Shown here: piece by piece, positions 44,441-56,695 of the stretch
Position numbering within the stretch: position 1 is the stretch's first letter
How the letters are laid out: the number at the start of each line of letters is the position of its first letter
NCBI RefSeq assembly: GCF_905163445.1
Contig: NC_053184.1
Coordinates: 16,554,001 to 16,618,000, forward strand
Source: Pararge aegeria
Taxonomy: Eukaryota; Arthropoda; Insecta; Lepidoptera; Nymphalidae
Direction: 5' to 3'
Length of the DNA: 64,000 bases
Program-made: the position numbers and the translations under genes
The notes under the pieces: generated by a model
Databases searched by the model: none
What the model saw: only the letters and a program-made list of their open reading frames with translations
What the model was told of the DNA's origin: nothing

Positions 44441-45479
44441 TTGTTGAGTCTAATGTGCCTGTAATTATTTTGAACTTATTATATTATGACAGTTGACAAG
44501 GAGGATGATTGTGACAAAGATAGGGAACGACGGCATTAGCGGCCAGACGCGTCGTTTAAGTACATATTTAAGATTACTGACTGCACATAATCCACACAGT
44601 GCTCGTTTAGAAATACGTGCACTTTGAGAATTAAATAAAGCCAAACTCCAAGAGTTCAATATAAATATATCTTCTGAGTAAATATATAATTTTAAAATGC
44701 AATTCCATAACAAATAATGGAAACCGGTGGGATTTAAACCTCTTTGGACATTGTGGCCTGAGCGCCTTGCAAAAAAAGCACGCTTTTTTTTTAATTACTG
44801 TACCGGAAACTTTCGTTTTGGTTGCACGTAAATAATGACTATGCGATTGCAATCCACGCAAACACAAAATACATATAATTTTAATAAAACGTTTGAAATG
44901 TATAACATAATATTATCATATAGTATAGGTAACAGTTATAACGAAAAATATTTTTACATCGCTTAATAGAAACCGCCAACCTTTTCCATATCGGATAAAA
45001 ATAGTTTGTGTTTCAATTAAACTGAAATCGAAATAACATAAAATGAAATTCTTTAAATTATAGTAGTCAGCAATTATTGTGGTTGTCATTTACCGGGACA
45101 CTTCACTGAATTTGTGGTATAGGGTTGCCAATCCACCCGAGCTTGCGGGATTGTCCCGAATTTCGATGAGCAATAATTATTTTAATAACCTAACATCCGG
45201 TATTCCGAATGTTTTGAGTTATTTGCAATAAAAAGTCGAGTATTTTAATGTATATCTCATTTTAATAATTGAAGATTATTTACCGTACGTAACTTAAAAC
45301 TAAAGCTGCGAGGGATCCAAATGCGTACTGGTTTAACAAGAAGCCCCAGCAAACTTAGCCGGGTGTTCTTTTTGTTTTCACATTATCATTTAAAACGATT
45401 TTTAAAGCTCAGCCCACTCGTAACTCCCAAGCTTTTTTATTTATTTGTCTAATTTTATCTACGTAATAGATACGATATA
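44441..45479. other. No feature recognised
   Basis: Minus-strand ORFs at 44465-44867 lack recognisable motifs. The rest is AT-rich. Confidence 0.4.
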
Positions 45480-45855
45480 TATAGATAATATGGATAACGC
45501 TAGACATCTTTAGCCACTCAGCAAAAGTTAAGAGAGTTTGGCTGGGAGGTGTTAATGCATCCGCCGTATAGTCCTGACCTTGCACCTTCAGATTTCCACC
45601 TGTTTCGGTCTTCTTAGAATTCTTAAAGCAGTGTCAGGTTAACATCACGAGAGGACTGCCAAAACTACTTGTCGCGGTTTTTTGATCAGAAGCCCCAAAA
45701 TGTCTAAAGCAATGGGATTATGTCCCTACCTACAAGATGGCAAAAAGTTATCGAACAAAATGGTACCTACATACTCTAGTTAAATGTAAATAAACTATAT
45801 TAAAAAATGTTTTGAATTTTGTTAAAAAATGCGAAGATACTTTTTCCCCAAACTA
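45480..45855 (+). pseudogene. Mariner transposase C-terminal remnant, second copy
   Basis: It starts within DNARHL-like sequence corresponding to DNARPHTS and continues through MHPPYSPDLAPSDFHLF, FFDQKPQNV and WQKVIEQNGTYIL, ending in 'ttaaaaaatgcgaagatact' 'ttttccccaaac', probably the 3' terminal repeat. Very similar to 41140-41478 plus 41869-41905, without the LINE insertion. Confidence 0.75.
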
Positions 45856-46395
45856 TTATATCGGTACCGTATACTGTAGTATCAATGCCCAACTTAGCTG
45901 TTGACTTACCATATTTTTGTTATACTCAATTGTAAGAATACTTGATTTACGGCCCAGAAATTTATATATTATATCGGAATTTCTGCTTGGTCGACAACCC
46001 TAAATGGAGCACACTCTCATAATGAACGGGAATTAATTAAAAACGTCCACCTCATTCCGTCGATTGCGCGAAGGAAATATGAAGTGAATGTTTAATTTGC
46101 GAAAATGAAGTGAAAAGCGATTTAGCAAGCATATTACTGGTATGTATAGCATTTTAAACTAATTTAAGATTCGCCCGCGTTACGTTACTTTACAAATACT
46201 GCTAATACTACAATTTTGAAATATATAAATGTGCCTTTATACCTCTCTTCTGTAGTACTGCTCGTATAGGATACAGCGCTTAGCCTCCTCCTCCGAAACT
46301 CCATTATAAAATCTTCACGCTTTCACTCTTTTGCAAGTAACATAACAGTACATAACTTATAAGTCGTACCCGGGTGCACTTATATTGCTCTATAT

Positions 46396-47080
46396 TCTAT
46401 ACTAATGTTATAAAGAGGAAAGATTTTTTTGTTTTTTTTTTTATGTACAGAATAGGCTATGAAAATCTAGACTGATTTTTAACATTTCTTTGCCAAAAGA
46501 AAGCTTAAGTATCACAGAGTAACATAGGCTACAATTCATTAAAAAGAAATGCCATTTGCAATTTGTAAAATTTTGCCGATGAAATTCATTAATTGGCGTG
46601 CGCTGAGAAAACTATTGAAAATAATACATATAAATTATGTACTAGACGATTAAAGTAAAGCGAATTGAGATAACTATTATAGTTAAGTCGCAATCGAAGC
46701 TTTTGTGTTCTAAAATTTTATTAGATCGCCAGTAGAAACAAATGAATGTTACATTAGTATCGCAGTATTAATTCTTATTCAAATCAATATACGCAGTAAA
46801 ATACTTTTTTATTCATTCCAACTAGAAATATAATTTAGAAGATATCGATAGTTGAAAAACCTTAAACCTACTACACTACACTTAAACCAAACAGTCCTTT
46901 TTAGATAATTTATTTATATCATTTTATTAATTAGATTGAAAAATGTTTTTTTAAAAAACTACTCCGGTTTTTTTTAGAAAAATATCTGTAGAACTACAAC
47001 TAAATTTAATGCCAAACGTCTCTTAAACAGGATCCTACAGGATGCCTAAAAAAAGGACCAAACGCGCGGAAAACAGCTAG
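46396..47080 (+). mobile_element. Possible degraded Helitron
   Basis: It begins with 'atactaatgttataaagagg' and ends 'cgcggaaaacagctag', like diverged Lep1 ends, with 'aactacaactaaatttaatg' near the 3' end. The middle is not similar to other copies, so two partial elements may be merged. Confidence 0.4.
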
Positions 47081-47499
47081 TAATTTACAAACCTTGAAAA
47101 AATTACCCTTGTTTACCTAAATGTGAGTAAAGCCGCGGATAAACCTAGTAAGTTAAAAGTGTATAAACAAAGGAAAACGTAGACGCATAAAGTTATTTTC
47201 CGCATACCAGTTGCATAACATCGAATTAAAAGGCCCTGTTTTAAATCTTGGCATTTTTCCTACTTTTATACAAGTTCAATTTAAAGTGGTAATGGGAAAA
47301 CTAAAATGAACAGAATGTGCTTAGTTTATACCTAAGCCATTTCAAGAAATAGTAAACAACAGTGCTGTATAACTGTTTTAATTATATTACTTGGAAGTAT
47401 GTATTTAGTTTTTTTTAGAATTAGGCTTATAGAGACTTACTAAGTAGTAAAATGTATCAGGTGTGTCCATATTTTGAAATTTAGTAGTTGGTTTATGCT

Positions 47500-47690
47500 T
47501 TAGGTACTAAAGCTTTACGTGAAATTCAGGGAACCATAGATTTTCCGGGGTAAAAAGTAACCTATGTTATTGTCGACGATATAATCTATCGACATTTAAA
47601 ATTCATTCAAATTAGTAGTCTTTGCGTGAAAGAATAACAAATATCCTAACATCCATACAAACTTTCACGTTGAAAATATTAGTAAAGAAG
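47500..47690 (-). mobile_element. Helitron 5'-half remnant
   Basis: On the minus strand it starts at an ACTAATATT-like end and includes GTTTGTATGGATG, 'ttattctttcacgcaaagac' and 'aggttactttttacccc', the Lep1 5' half. The CTAG end is missing. Confidence 0.5.
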
Positions 47691-48284
47691 AAGTAGGATA
47701 AATAAAAACTAAGGAGTTATGGGAAAATTCAAAAGTTATTTGCCTTTCTAACATAAAGGCGATTAGATTAAAACATTTTGCTGACAATATCTGGGCTTTA
47801 CAGATAGATAGTTCTGTTACCAATATCGTGGGACGGGACTATTTTCAATCATGCCTTTGTCCTCTATGTTCCGATTGCGAACGCGCGTCTGTTATTGTCA
47901 GTCCACACTCCATGAAAACTGTCACTCAGAATACTTTTTGTAGCATTTTTTTTGTAACTTTCGCATACCGCAAAAGTGCATTTACAAAACGAAAACGCTT
48001 TTAAATGGGTTCAAAGTAATCGGATTTTTGCAAAAAAACTAAACCATGTGTTAATGGATAATCGCAAGAAATATAAAAAGGCACGTGCTTATTTTCTATT
48101 GCAGATTGATTGTTATGTGTACAAGGAAGTATTATTGTCTTTAATTATTGTAACGAGGGTTTAACACTTAGAAGAATGAAGACAATAATGATGATGGTGT
48201 TAGATAGAATATTTAAAAGAAACCTTTGAATCATCTCAGTTTTAGTGTAAAGAATAATGTGACGATGGAAAAAGCTCGGACTAT
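47691..48284. other. No feature recognised
   Basis: The plus-strand ORF 47976-48164 is lysine-rich but has no recognised motif. Confidence 0.4.
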
Positions 48285-48620
48285 CTGTATTACTACAAAG
48301 TGTAACGGAATGACGAAATAATATTAAAGGAAGAAGGATATTGATTTTTCCATACAAACTTATTCATAACATTCTAAGTGGTTACTTATGACAACCCTAT
48401 TGAAGGTAAAAGACCGTCACGGGCATAGTACCTACGCTACGCGATGCGGACCTAATAAAGAGACAGGAGTCATTTGATTTTACTTTTTCACGTGGGGTTA
48501 GCAATATGGTTATGGTAATGGTTTACTCGATAACTACTAGCGTTTTGGTTTCACAGATGAGCCTCAGAGACGGTATAATGTACCTCTTAAGCCTCTAAAG
48601 TATTATTTCGGTTTTTACTC
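48285..48620 (+). repeat. Interspersed repeat family A, copy 3
   Basis: This shares 'gtaacggaatgacgaaataa', 'tatgacaaccctattgaagg', 'agacaggagtca', 'ggtttactcgataactacta' and 'gtttcacagat' with the other three copies. A SINE3 3' tail follows at once (48622-48700). Confidence 0.7.
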
Positions 48621-48621
48621 C

Positions 48622-48700
48622 TCACAGGTTAGCCCGCTTAGGTTACTTACCAATGGTTAGATTGCAGTCAAGTCCCTACTAACATGTAGTGGAATGAAAA
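48622..48700 (+). mobile_element. SINE3 3' tail
   Basis: 'aggttagcccgcttaggtta' and 'cttaccaatggttagattgc' belong to the SINE3 3' end. Confidence 0.5.
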
Positions 48701-49064
48701 ATATATATAACTTGCGTTACCAATTACCGTAGTTGTCATTTTATGAGAAATTTTTCCTCTGAAGCGTAGGAAGATACTCTCATATCTATTGGGATTTAAT
48801 TAAAAACGTCCACACCGTGCCGTTGCCATCGATATCGGTTAAGTAAACGTTTAAATAAAACAAATGCCGTGAAAGTGATTTAATAAAACTTTTTTTGTGT
48901 CTCCATATTTGTACAAAAATAATAAATTCAACGTTTTTCTACTACTAAACAAATAAAGTGTTTGTGATTTTGAAAAAGTGACTTAATTATTTTTTTCGAC
49001 AAAATATTAAACTAAGCAAACACAAAGGCACAAATCACAGTTTTCGATACACTTTTATTAATTT

Positions 49065-49345
49065 GATAGAAGCTGCCAGGTGTTACTTTGCGGAATTCCG
49101 TTAAATCACATACTATCGGAAAGTAGGAGAATCTGTATGGTGTTATTTATAATTTATTTAAGCTTTATGCTCCACACCCAACAGTTCTTCGGCAATGTAC
49201 CCTCTACGCACGTTTCCCTCCGACACCGGAACATCCTCAGAAGATGTTGACCTTACAATTAAAAATTGTTGATTGACAATAGCTTAGAGGCCGATGATCT
49301 GTTTGGAGTGGAGTATAAAGATTTAAGAAATTGCGGATTACATAA
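49065..49345. repeat. Family B copy plus partial reverse copy
   Basis: 49065-49275 is a forward copy. 49298-49340 ('atctgtttggagtggagtat' 'aaagatttaag') matches family B in reverse, so the two could fold back, as at 21346-21630. Confidence 0.6.
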
Positions 49346-49367
49346 CTTATAAAATTAAGAGGTGCGT

Positions 49368-49432
49368 GCTGGGTTTCGAACTCGGCCCTCAAAAGTGAAG
49401 CCGAAGTCCTAACCACCTCATATTCGCCGCTA
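49368..49432 (-). mobile_element. SINE2 tRNA-like head fragment
   Basis: In reverse it reads GCGGCGAATATGAGGTGGTT, AGGACTTCGGCTTC and GAGTTCGAAACCCAGCACGC, giving both promoter boxes. Confidence 0.6.
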
Positions 49433-49587
49433 CGATTACTAATTTTTAATAGATAAAGTTATACAACATCGATTATATCCCACTGCTGGGTGTCACAGGC
49501 ATCACATAATACGTGGGTTTTTGTCATAGATCCATCAGCCTGCTCTAAATGATGAGCTTTTCTGATCATTGATTGATTATTAAATGG

Positions 49588-49757
49588 CTTAACGTGTACT
49601 CCGTGGCACGGGGTTGTCGTCCGCTTATTTCTCAAGACCCGGCTGGTACAGAGAATTTCTAAAAGGAAAACCCAAAAAATCGGTCAGGCCTGGGAATCGA
49701 ACGCAGGACCTCGTGAACAGTAATTGAACATGCTTACCACTGGATCAGGCAGCATTG
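49588..49757 (-). mobile_element. SINE5, tRNA-derived
   Basis: In reverse: GCTGCCTGATCCAGTGGTAA (A box), then GTCCTGCGTTCGATTCCCAG (B box), then a body ending near 'ggagtacacgttaagccatt'. This is the only copy seen in this window. Confidence 0.5.
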
Positions 49758-49954
49758 CTTACGTAACATCAAATTAAAAGCGATTGTTCAAATCTTGGCA
49801 TTGTTCCTAGCGGAGAACGAGTTCTATGTTCGTTTTTATTGGTAGAACTGCGAATGAACAGTACGTACGGTTTGATTTCATAGATGTTGCCAACTGTGAA
49901 AATATTATTTAAATTTTTTATCTCTCTCTTAAGATTTTTCGTGACTCACTGAGG

Positions 49955-50877
49955 TTAACCTTTAAGTTGGGACATAGGGTCTCACAGACCCCTTGCACTT
50001 GACGTTAATGTAAAATAAGATACTTTTCCGCTTCCCCCGCGATTAAGCGGCTCAGTAGCTTCGAGTTTAGACACGAAATGTGCGGTGCGGAACAGGTAAG
50101 TTACACTTATATCAAGTTTTAAAGGGGTATGTGGGACCCTTATTCCTCAGTTCTCTAAGAAACAATAGTGTATGACTATTTTTTTTTGTTTTTTGATCTA
50201 AATGGCTTCTGGCTCAAAACCACCGTTGCGAGAAGTAATTGGGAACAAGTGCCAAAAAAATATTGGTTGGTGGTACAGTTCTAAAGGTAAATGAAATAAA
50301 TAGCGCGGACTCTCTTTGCACCGCATATGCAAAGACAGTATAATTCGATCAAAAATTTGCTAAGAGAACTGAAAATTACAATGAAACACGTTTTAAACAA
50401 CGTGCCCTATGATTATGAACAAGCTCCAAAAGAAAAAGAAGATGTCCATCAAGTCTTCACTTCCCACTATGCAAATAGTGTCTAGAAATTGACTTCTGTC
50501 AGTTTTTTTTATGTTTCTAGTTACAAATTAAAGTTTTAAAAAATATTATTGTTGAATAAAATATTATTTTTGTAGTACTGTATATTGTATGTATTTTTTA
50601 TGATGTGTGATCTCATTGAATAGTAAGCCTGAAAGTTGTTATTTGTATTATGTTTTATTTGCAATAATTAATAAGTACTTTTTCAAATAAATATTTAAAA
50701 AACATTCAAAAGTTTATTATTTACAAACCAACCAACCAACCTGAATATATTTATGTGGTATTAACGTGGTTATTTCATAAACAATTACCCCAAACATTTC
50801 TGGGGTCTTTGGGACCCTATGTCCGTTCTAGTAATACAAAATAAGTTTTTTTTTTCTAAAAATTACGTCTTAGTTAA
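49955..50877. mobile_element. Candidate TIR DNA transposon, possibly piggyBac-like
   Basis: GGACATAGGGTCTCACAGAC-CCC at about 49970-49992 faces the reverse complement of GGACATAGGGTCCCAAAGAC-CCC at about 50802-50824. TTAA occurs at 49956 just outside the left repeat and at 50874-50877 outside the right. A further related block 'ggggtatgtgggacc' lies near 50126. Asymmetric spacing between TTAA and the inner repeats would suit piggyBac architecture. A short frame LLRELKITMKHVLNNVPYDY (50350-50410) is not a domain I recognise. Confidence 0.5.
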
Positions 50878-51540
50878 TATCTCCTCGACTGCGAGCTAGT
50901 AAACTTTGTACTAGGGCTACAGGGCATGCTAGAAACTCGTCCTGCAACATGCTGCCCTGTGTTCATCAACTTGAGGTGTAGATGCTTTGCCGCATTTGCA
51001 AGGTTATTGCTTAGTGTTAAGTTGTTTATAGGCGATGCACTTACGTCCTTCGGATAGCATTAAAAAAAAAACTATACCATCGTCCTGAAGAACATCGCTT
51101 AAATTGGACAAATGCTGCAACTCGGTACACGATGCCCTCATTCGATCCACAGCATCTGATAAGTTCGTAGTTCGCTCGCAGATGGGAACTACACGCATAC
51201 AATGATCCCATAAAAGCAAATTGTATCGAGATTGGCGAGTCTCGTATTGGGATCCGACATCAAATGTGCCTGTAAATGTTTATGCAATTTTGCGAATGTA
51301 GACACAAAATATTATTTGTAGCAAGCACAACAGGGGAAGTAATACTATTCAGTACTATAAAACCGCAGTATTTTTTTACAATATAGGCGCTGAATATATG
51401 TCATTCAGAATTAGTACAGACTCTTTGTGACAGAGCTGGTGCTAGTAAGTACAACCGCAATGCTTATTCCTATTATAATATTAAGGATAACATGTGCGAT
51501 AAAAAAGCGCGGATATGAATTGCTCTAACTTCTTAGGTTA
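50878..51540. other. No feature recognised
   Basis: The minus-strand ORF 51004-51219 has no recognised motif. Confidence 0.4.
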
Positions 51541-51544
51541 TTAA

Positions 51545-51955
51545 TTCGACTGTGAGATGGTGATGACAAAATAAACCTAGCTAAGTTTGTTGTGGGCTCT
51601 TCTTAGACCAGGGCACGTTTATAAATAATATTGAATAGTTGAATTTTAATTGTAATTTAATTAATTCTAATTTTAATTTTAATTAATTATTGCTTTTTTA
51701 TTTATTTTTTAAATCTGAGTGCCTTTTACATTTATTTTATGTTAATCTCTCAATTTAGTATATGGGTACCCGAGCTGAAATAAAATGTTTTTTTTTTATT
51801 TATTTATAACCCTCTTAGCTTTAGTTCAAAGTTACCGAATGTAGTTATCACCATCATTCAACATTAGTGGTAACATGTTATATGAATGAATGCTTCATAA
51901 GTGCCTGTGATACGGTCTATATGAATAAGAAATTTTTGAACTGGAATTTTGAATT
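51545..51955 (+). mobile_element. LINE 3' end split by an AT-rich insertion
   Basis: The copy runs to 'ttagaccagggcacgttt' (51617) and resumes at about 51808 with 'ataaccctcttagctttag', ending 'aagaaatttttgaactggaa'. The 52950-53140 copy is continuous across this point. The inserted ~190 nt ends in TTTATTTATTTATAA and may be flanked by a TATAA duplication. Confidence 0.6.
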
Positions 51956-51965
51956 TGTCTTATTA

Positions 51966-52120
51966 CCTATCACCGCTAAGCAGCATTGTTGTAATGCTTT
52001 ATTCCGGTCAGAAGTCACGGTTGCCAGTGTAATTACAGGCTCGTCAGGCATCGATGGATGGACGCCCTACGAAGTTTCTTTGCTTATAGGCGTTAGTTTT
52101 CCACTTACTGTGCGCCAACT
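51966..52120 (+). mobile_element. Interspersed repeat family F, copy 2
   Basis: Homologous to 34362-34625: 'cgctaagcagcattgttgta', 'ttgccagtgtaattacagg' and 'aggcgttagttttccactta'. Confidence 0.55.
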
Positions 52121-52289
52121 TGATCCGTCAATTATTACGTTTTAAAAAAAGTCCAAGATATAAGTGTGTCTTTTTAGCTGGTTGAGTAATGGTAACCAAA
52201 GCTCTGTATGAAGCCTTTACCTTACCTTTATGTCTCGGAAAACACATTAAGCTGTCGCCAACGGTCATAACTCGCTACTTAGTGCTATC

Positions 52290-52405
52290 AGTAGGTACTA
52301 AGCGATAAGCCCGCCTTTTGTATTCAGCTTCTGTTTATGTGTTCCTTTTCTTTCATTTGTTTTACATAAGTGGAGTGCAAACCAAGATTATGAATAAATA
52401 AATAA
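52290..52405 (+). mobile_element. CR1-like LINE 3'-UTR fragment
   Basis: 'aggtactaagcgataagccc' 'gccttttgta' followed by a T-rich stretch and TATGAATAAATAAATAA. Confidence 0.45.
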
Positions 52406-52523
52406 CTGCAATGACGACCTGTTCAGACTGTAGTTGGTCTAAGTAAGCCTAAGAAATATTTAGGCAGGCCGATTAACATTATTACGATATTAATAGATTG
52501 ATAATGGGTAACTAATAACATAT

Positions 52524-52705
52524 GACGAACTCAATGGCGCAATGGTGAGCGCTATGGTCCAATAAGCGGAGGTCATGGATTCATTCCCGGCGGAGGCTAT
52601 CTTAAAAGTTATATTTTCTGGATCTTCCCTGTTTGGTCATGTAGACTAAGCGATTAAGCGTTCGGTCCAATTTCGCATTGAAACCGATCAGCGATAGGGG
52701 TTTAA
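52524..52705 (+). mobile_element. SINE3, 5' half
   Basis: The tRNA-like head (CAATGGCGCAATGGTGAGCG; GGTCATGGATTCATTCCCGG) and the body ('cttccctgtttggtcatgta', 'attgaaaccgat') are present, with the 3' end lost. Confidence 0.6.
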
Positions 52706-52719
52706 TATAACTGGCGTAT

Positions 52720-53142
52720 CATAAAAATTTGCCGTCTTGTGTCCACCAACCGGTGGCGAAGTTTTTATGCCTCTCATTTGCTTGTCGTACTTCAGACAAG
52801 AACATAGAAATGTTGTCTGGCATCAGAAATAAGCATGGCACTAGTACTTCCCCGGACGAGCTATCTGAAAATATACACTACATCTACCAAAATACGAGTA
52901 CATTTTTTAAAGGACATTGTGACATGGTGATAACAAAAAAAAATAACAACCGGCTTAGTTTGTTGTGGGCTTCTTCTTAGACCAGGGCGCGTTTGGAACC
53001 CTCGTAGCTTTAGTTTTCAGTTGACGAATTTATTTATCGCCATCAACTCACTCCTATGTCATATTTTACATGTAATGTACGCATCAAAAGTGCCATCTAT
53101 GTGCCTATTTGAATAAAGAAATATTTGACTTTGACATTATCA
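52720..53142 (+). mobile_element. LINE 3' end with TTTGAC tail
   Basis: 'ttgtgggcttcttcttagac' 'cagggcgcgtttgg' and a terminal TGAATAAAGAAATATTTGAC define a LINE 3' UTR. The frame 52729-52980 upstream may be its C-terminal coding part. Confidence 0.6.
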
Positions 53143-53535
53143 TTATAGGTTATTAAACATGACACAATATGTCATTCTCAATTATTTCCATCAATAAACG
53201 AAGCGGACGCTTTTGAAGGAAAAACAAAACAGATTAAAAGATTACTTGGTTAAATAAACAAGTTTACCTAAAGCCGCGAACAGGAAAATTTGGTAAAATC
53301 ATTATTTCGTGGAGCGATAACAAGTCTCCGAGAAACGGCGAGGCGGGGCCATGTCGAAACCCTTTACATAAACTAAGACGAGCATCTAAAGTAAATGAAG
53401 GGTCTATCGAGAAAATAGCTTTTTTTTATTGTACGACACGTTAGTGTTTGAAAAGCCAATACCCTGTGATTTAAAAGCACTAGTAGTTTAAGCAGAACCG
53501 CCGAACCGGTAATAAAGGAGTTATCAACAATTCAA
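53143..53535. other. No feature recognised
   Basis: AT-rich sequence; no ORF or repeat seen. Confidence 0.45.
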
Positions 53536-53539
53536 CCAA

Positions 53540-53855
53540 TTAACGTCCACTGCTGGACATAGATCTTTTGTAGCTAGTTCCAAAATCCACGGCCCGGGAC
53601 CCCTTGTCTCCAGCGACTCGCCTGATGTCATCTGTCCACCTCGTTGGGGGCCGACCCACCTTGGGGGTCGTAATTCCAGCACCTTAAGACCCTAACGTAC
53701 ATCGGTTTTCCGAGCTATGTGCCCTGCCCATTGCCACTTCACTTCGGTTAGCTAAGTCGGTAACTCTAGTTCTTCTACGGATCTCCACATTTCTGATTTC
53801 ATCTCATAGCCCGCTGGGCGACTCTGAGCCTTCTTATGAGGCCCATAGTAAGGAG
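53540..53855 (-). mobile_element. RTE-type LINE 3' coding end
   Basis: On the minus strand LTEVKWQWAGHIAR (53700-53750) and a PPRWVGPQRGGQMTSG-like stretch match the end of RTE reverse transcriptases (KWQWAGHIAR ... GRPPTRWTDD), with frameshifts. Confidence 0.65.
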
Positions 53856-53944
53856 GTATGGCAATTTTTATTCAACCATCCATCCAATTATAAATGAACT
53901 ATAAACTGTATGAATTAAAATAAAATTAATTAAATGATATTTAT

Positions 53945-54110
53945 TATCGCGCCGTATGGTGACGGAAGACCAGTCTCTAACTCTACTCTTCGCGTCGTAC
54001 GAGGCGACTAAGGAAATACAACGGAGAAAGGGCAGCAGAGCCCTCTGTGCTACTATTACCATCTACTACGTTCACAAACCCGTCTGCCTTGCGTAGTGAT
54101 TATGGACAAA
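53945..54110 (+). mobile_element. Interspersed repeat family E, forward copy
   Basis: 'cgtcgtacgaggcgactaag' and 'agggcagcagagccctctgt' match 25130-25345 in reverse. A SINE2 body piece follows at 54195-54300. Confidence 0.5.
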
Positions 54111-54194
54111 TCTTTCCGTTGGGAGAGGCTTCTGGTCCAGCAAGGGACTCTCATTTGCTATTGTAGCTTGCTTTTGGAGACCCGGGAATACGCT

Positions 54195-54300
54195 GAAGGA
54201 AAACAACGTTAGGAAACTGCAAGTCTGTGTGAGTTCTCCAGCATCGTTCTTCCAGCATGGTAGACAACAATCTAAACCCTAAACGCTTCCTTTTTGGTTA
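54195..54300 (+). mobile_element. SINE2 body fragment
   Basis: 'gaaggaaaacaacgttagga' 'aactgcaagtctgtgtgagt' 'tctccagcat' is the SINE2 core, diverged, with head and tail missing. Confidence 0.5.
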
Positions 54301-54571
54301 ATTTAGAATATACCGGGTATGGTCACGCTCAATACATGCACGCATACATAACTCGCACATAAACAACACACACACGCACACTTACATAAACGCTACACTA
54401 TTCAATCGTTTTATATTCCTTTTTTTGTTTTCTATGGAAGACAGTAAGGCCTCCGAACACAGGTATTTTGAAAGCCCTAAACCCTTCTCATAGGGAGAGG
54501 AGCCCCGTGCCATGAGTATTCACCGGTAAGTAGAAACTGATGATAAATTACATAAAAGATATAGCTTCATC

Positions 54572-54770
54572 TTAATATATATAAATCTCCTGTCACGATG
54601 TTTGTCCGCGATGGACTCCTAAACTACTAAACCGATTTTAAATTAAATTGGCACACCGTTAGCAGTCTGGTCCAACTTAAGAGATAGGATAGCTTAGATC
54701 TTTAATTATAGTCGCAATTTTATTTTTAAAAGCAAAATCAAACGCAGACGAAGTCGCGGGCAACAGCTAG
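54572..54770 (+). mobile_element. Helitron subfamily 2, compact copy
   Basis: It starts 'cttaatatatataaatctcc' and ends CGGGCAACAGCTAG. About 200 nt, homologous to 31449-31740 without the internal extra block. Confidence 0.75.
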
Positions 54771-55534
54771 TATCTTATATGGATTAACCTTTAGGGCTGA
54801 GACTTACGTAACTTAATTCCATACCATTATTTGTGCTACCATGCGATGTGACTTAAGCAGCATGTGTGCTGAATTGTAGATTCGTAACTGAATGCCGGCA
54901 AATTGTCGGTGAAACGGTCGGGCTGGCGCACCAAACGTCCCAACGTTGTTTCCTATGTAAATCTATGCATGTATGTAATGTGAATGTGATATTATCTTTG
55001 TGCTTTCATTTACATTCAAACACAAACGTAAAGATAGCTTGTAAACTCGTTACGTTTGTATGACAACATAACATAACTATTTATCTAAACTAAAAAAAAA
55101 CAGAGTTGTTACATTTTATTTATAATTACTGTTAAATAGCTGATGCCCGCGATTAATACCGGTTTATTTTTGGTATTTAAAAATATGAGAAACAAAATGT
55201 ATGCTTAACACGTCCCCAGGATTTCACCACAATTAATTAAGCTTCAAGTCATGCATAGGTTCAAATCATTATCAACACGTGTTGATAATGGTACCGGCCA
55301 ATTCAGACACGAGAATTCTCTCCGATTTCTCTCTTCTCTCTCTATCTCATAGGCTTTTTATATATAAAACCATTTTTTTTAATTTTTTGCATGTGCTGAA
55401 CCGACAAACGCCTGATAGGTGAATAGTATACGCCTAAGCTTACGACCAAGTCCAGTCATATTCGTGGCTGCGTAATAAGCGGGTGTACACAATCTTCTGC
55501 TGTCTAATAGCTTTTATGTTGCTAATGCACTATC
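54771..55534. other. No feature recognised
   Basis: AT-rich. Near 55275 'caacacgtgttg' is a 12-bp palindrome containing an E-box-like CACGTG. Confidence 0.4.
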
Positions 55535-56090
55535 GTCATCGGTCCACTGACCGACAGGGCCTGGTTCTTTTCTCAGTATGTTAGAGTTTAAGTTCGGATT
55601 GGTAGACTTTACGCCTTAGAGAACGCTACGCAGAACTATCAACCATTATCTATACTCTTTATTCGTACAACACATCATAAAAAACAAAAAAAAAGCAAAC
55701 TTAGCTTAGTAGCGATCTTTGCCAGGCAACCTTAGGATTAGGAAAACTTAATAGAAAAACAAATAGATTGGGTACACTGTTTAAAACATACATACTAATA
55801 CGTAAACAAGACTACACAAATACAGCAATGCTATTGATAAATATAGAAAATAATAAACTAATATGCATTAGTTTTTTTTTTTTTTTTAAGTTTAAAGTAT
55901 GTACTTTAACATACCATAAATACTTAAGTATGAGTTAGAGTAGATATATAAATAAATATATCTACTCTAACTCAATAAATATGCCCAGTGACTTCGACTG
56001 TCTTATGTTCAATGAGAGAGCATTCCACAATTGTAATTATAATTGTAAAAAGCATGCAGATTTCCCCACGATAATATTTTCTTTCGCCGA
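55535..56090 (-). mobile_element. SINE2 split by a CR1-like LINE 3' end
   Basis: SINE2 in reverse runs from 55535 ('ggtccactgaccgacagggc') to about 55645. It resumes at 56050 ('gcatgcagatttccccacga' 'taatattttc'). The intervening segment is the LINE. Confidence 0.6.
55655..56047 (-). mobile_element. CR1-like LINE 3' end nested in SINE2
   Basis: 'agcgatctttgccaggcaac' 'cttaggattagg' and the following AT-rich stretch align with 41492-41868. It includes an 18-bp perfect hairpin at 55932-55949/55956-55973. Confidence 0.6.
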
Positions 56091-56104
56091 TAAATAAAGT
56101 GACC

Positions 56105-56500
56105 CTTGACTTCAATTTCCCCGGCTTGTAAGTGATGATGAAGTTTCAAAAGGAATAGGCTAACCTGTTTGGGATATAGCAGTCACATTAGACCGTTCCC
56201 CTAATCAGTTCCTAAGTAACATATTAACGGAACGCTAAATTGCTTAGCGGGACGTGTTGGTCGGTAGGTTGGTAACTAGCCACGGCCGAAGCCTCGTACC
56301 ATACCAGACCAGAGAAAATTCAGAAACTTTTGTTACAGTAGTTTTATAAAGGGAGTAAATAATTAAGCTTTTCATAACACGTGATTTATTCCAGTGCCTT
56401 AATCTTTATCACTGTGAATTCCCAAATTGGTATTGTCGGGGATCAAACCCGAGACCTCATTGTTAAAACCACAGCTCCCAACCGTTAACTACAGCTGCGC
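56105..56500 (-). mobile_element. SINE3, interrupted
   Basis: Reverse SINE3 body (56105-56330) and head (about 56415-56500: 'gggatcaaacccgagacctc') are separated by about 80 nt of unrelated AT-rich sequence. Confidence 0.6.
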
Positions 56501-56695
56501 GGGGGATATCGTCAACATAATAATTACACTAAACTAAAAATAAGTTAACCTGTATAGGGATTTTTTGTCACGCTTCCCTTTAGCGACGGTGTATAATGCC
56601 CTCAGACCGTGTAATTGCACCAAGCTGGTACAGTAAGTAGGTAATAAATCTAACACAGTTGCGTACACACCGGGTCTGCACTAAGCGGGCAATGT

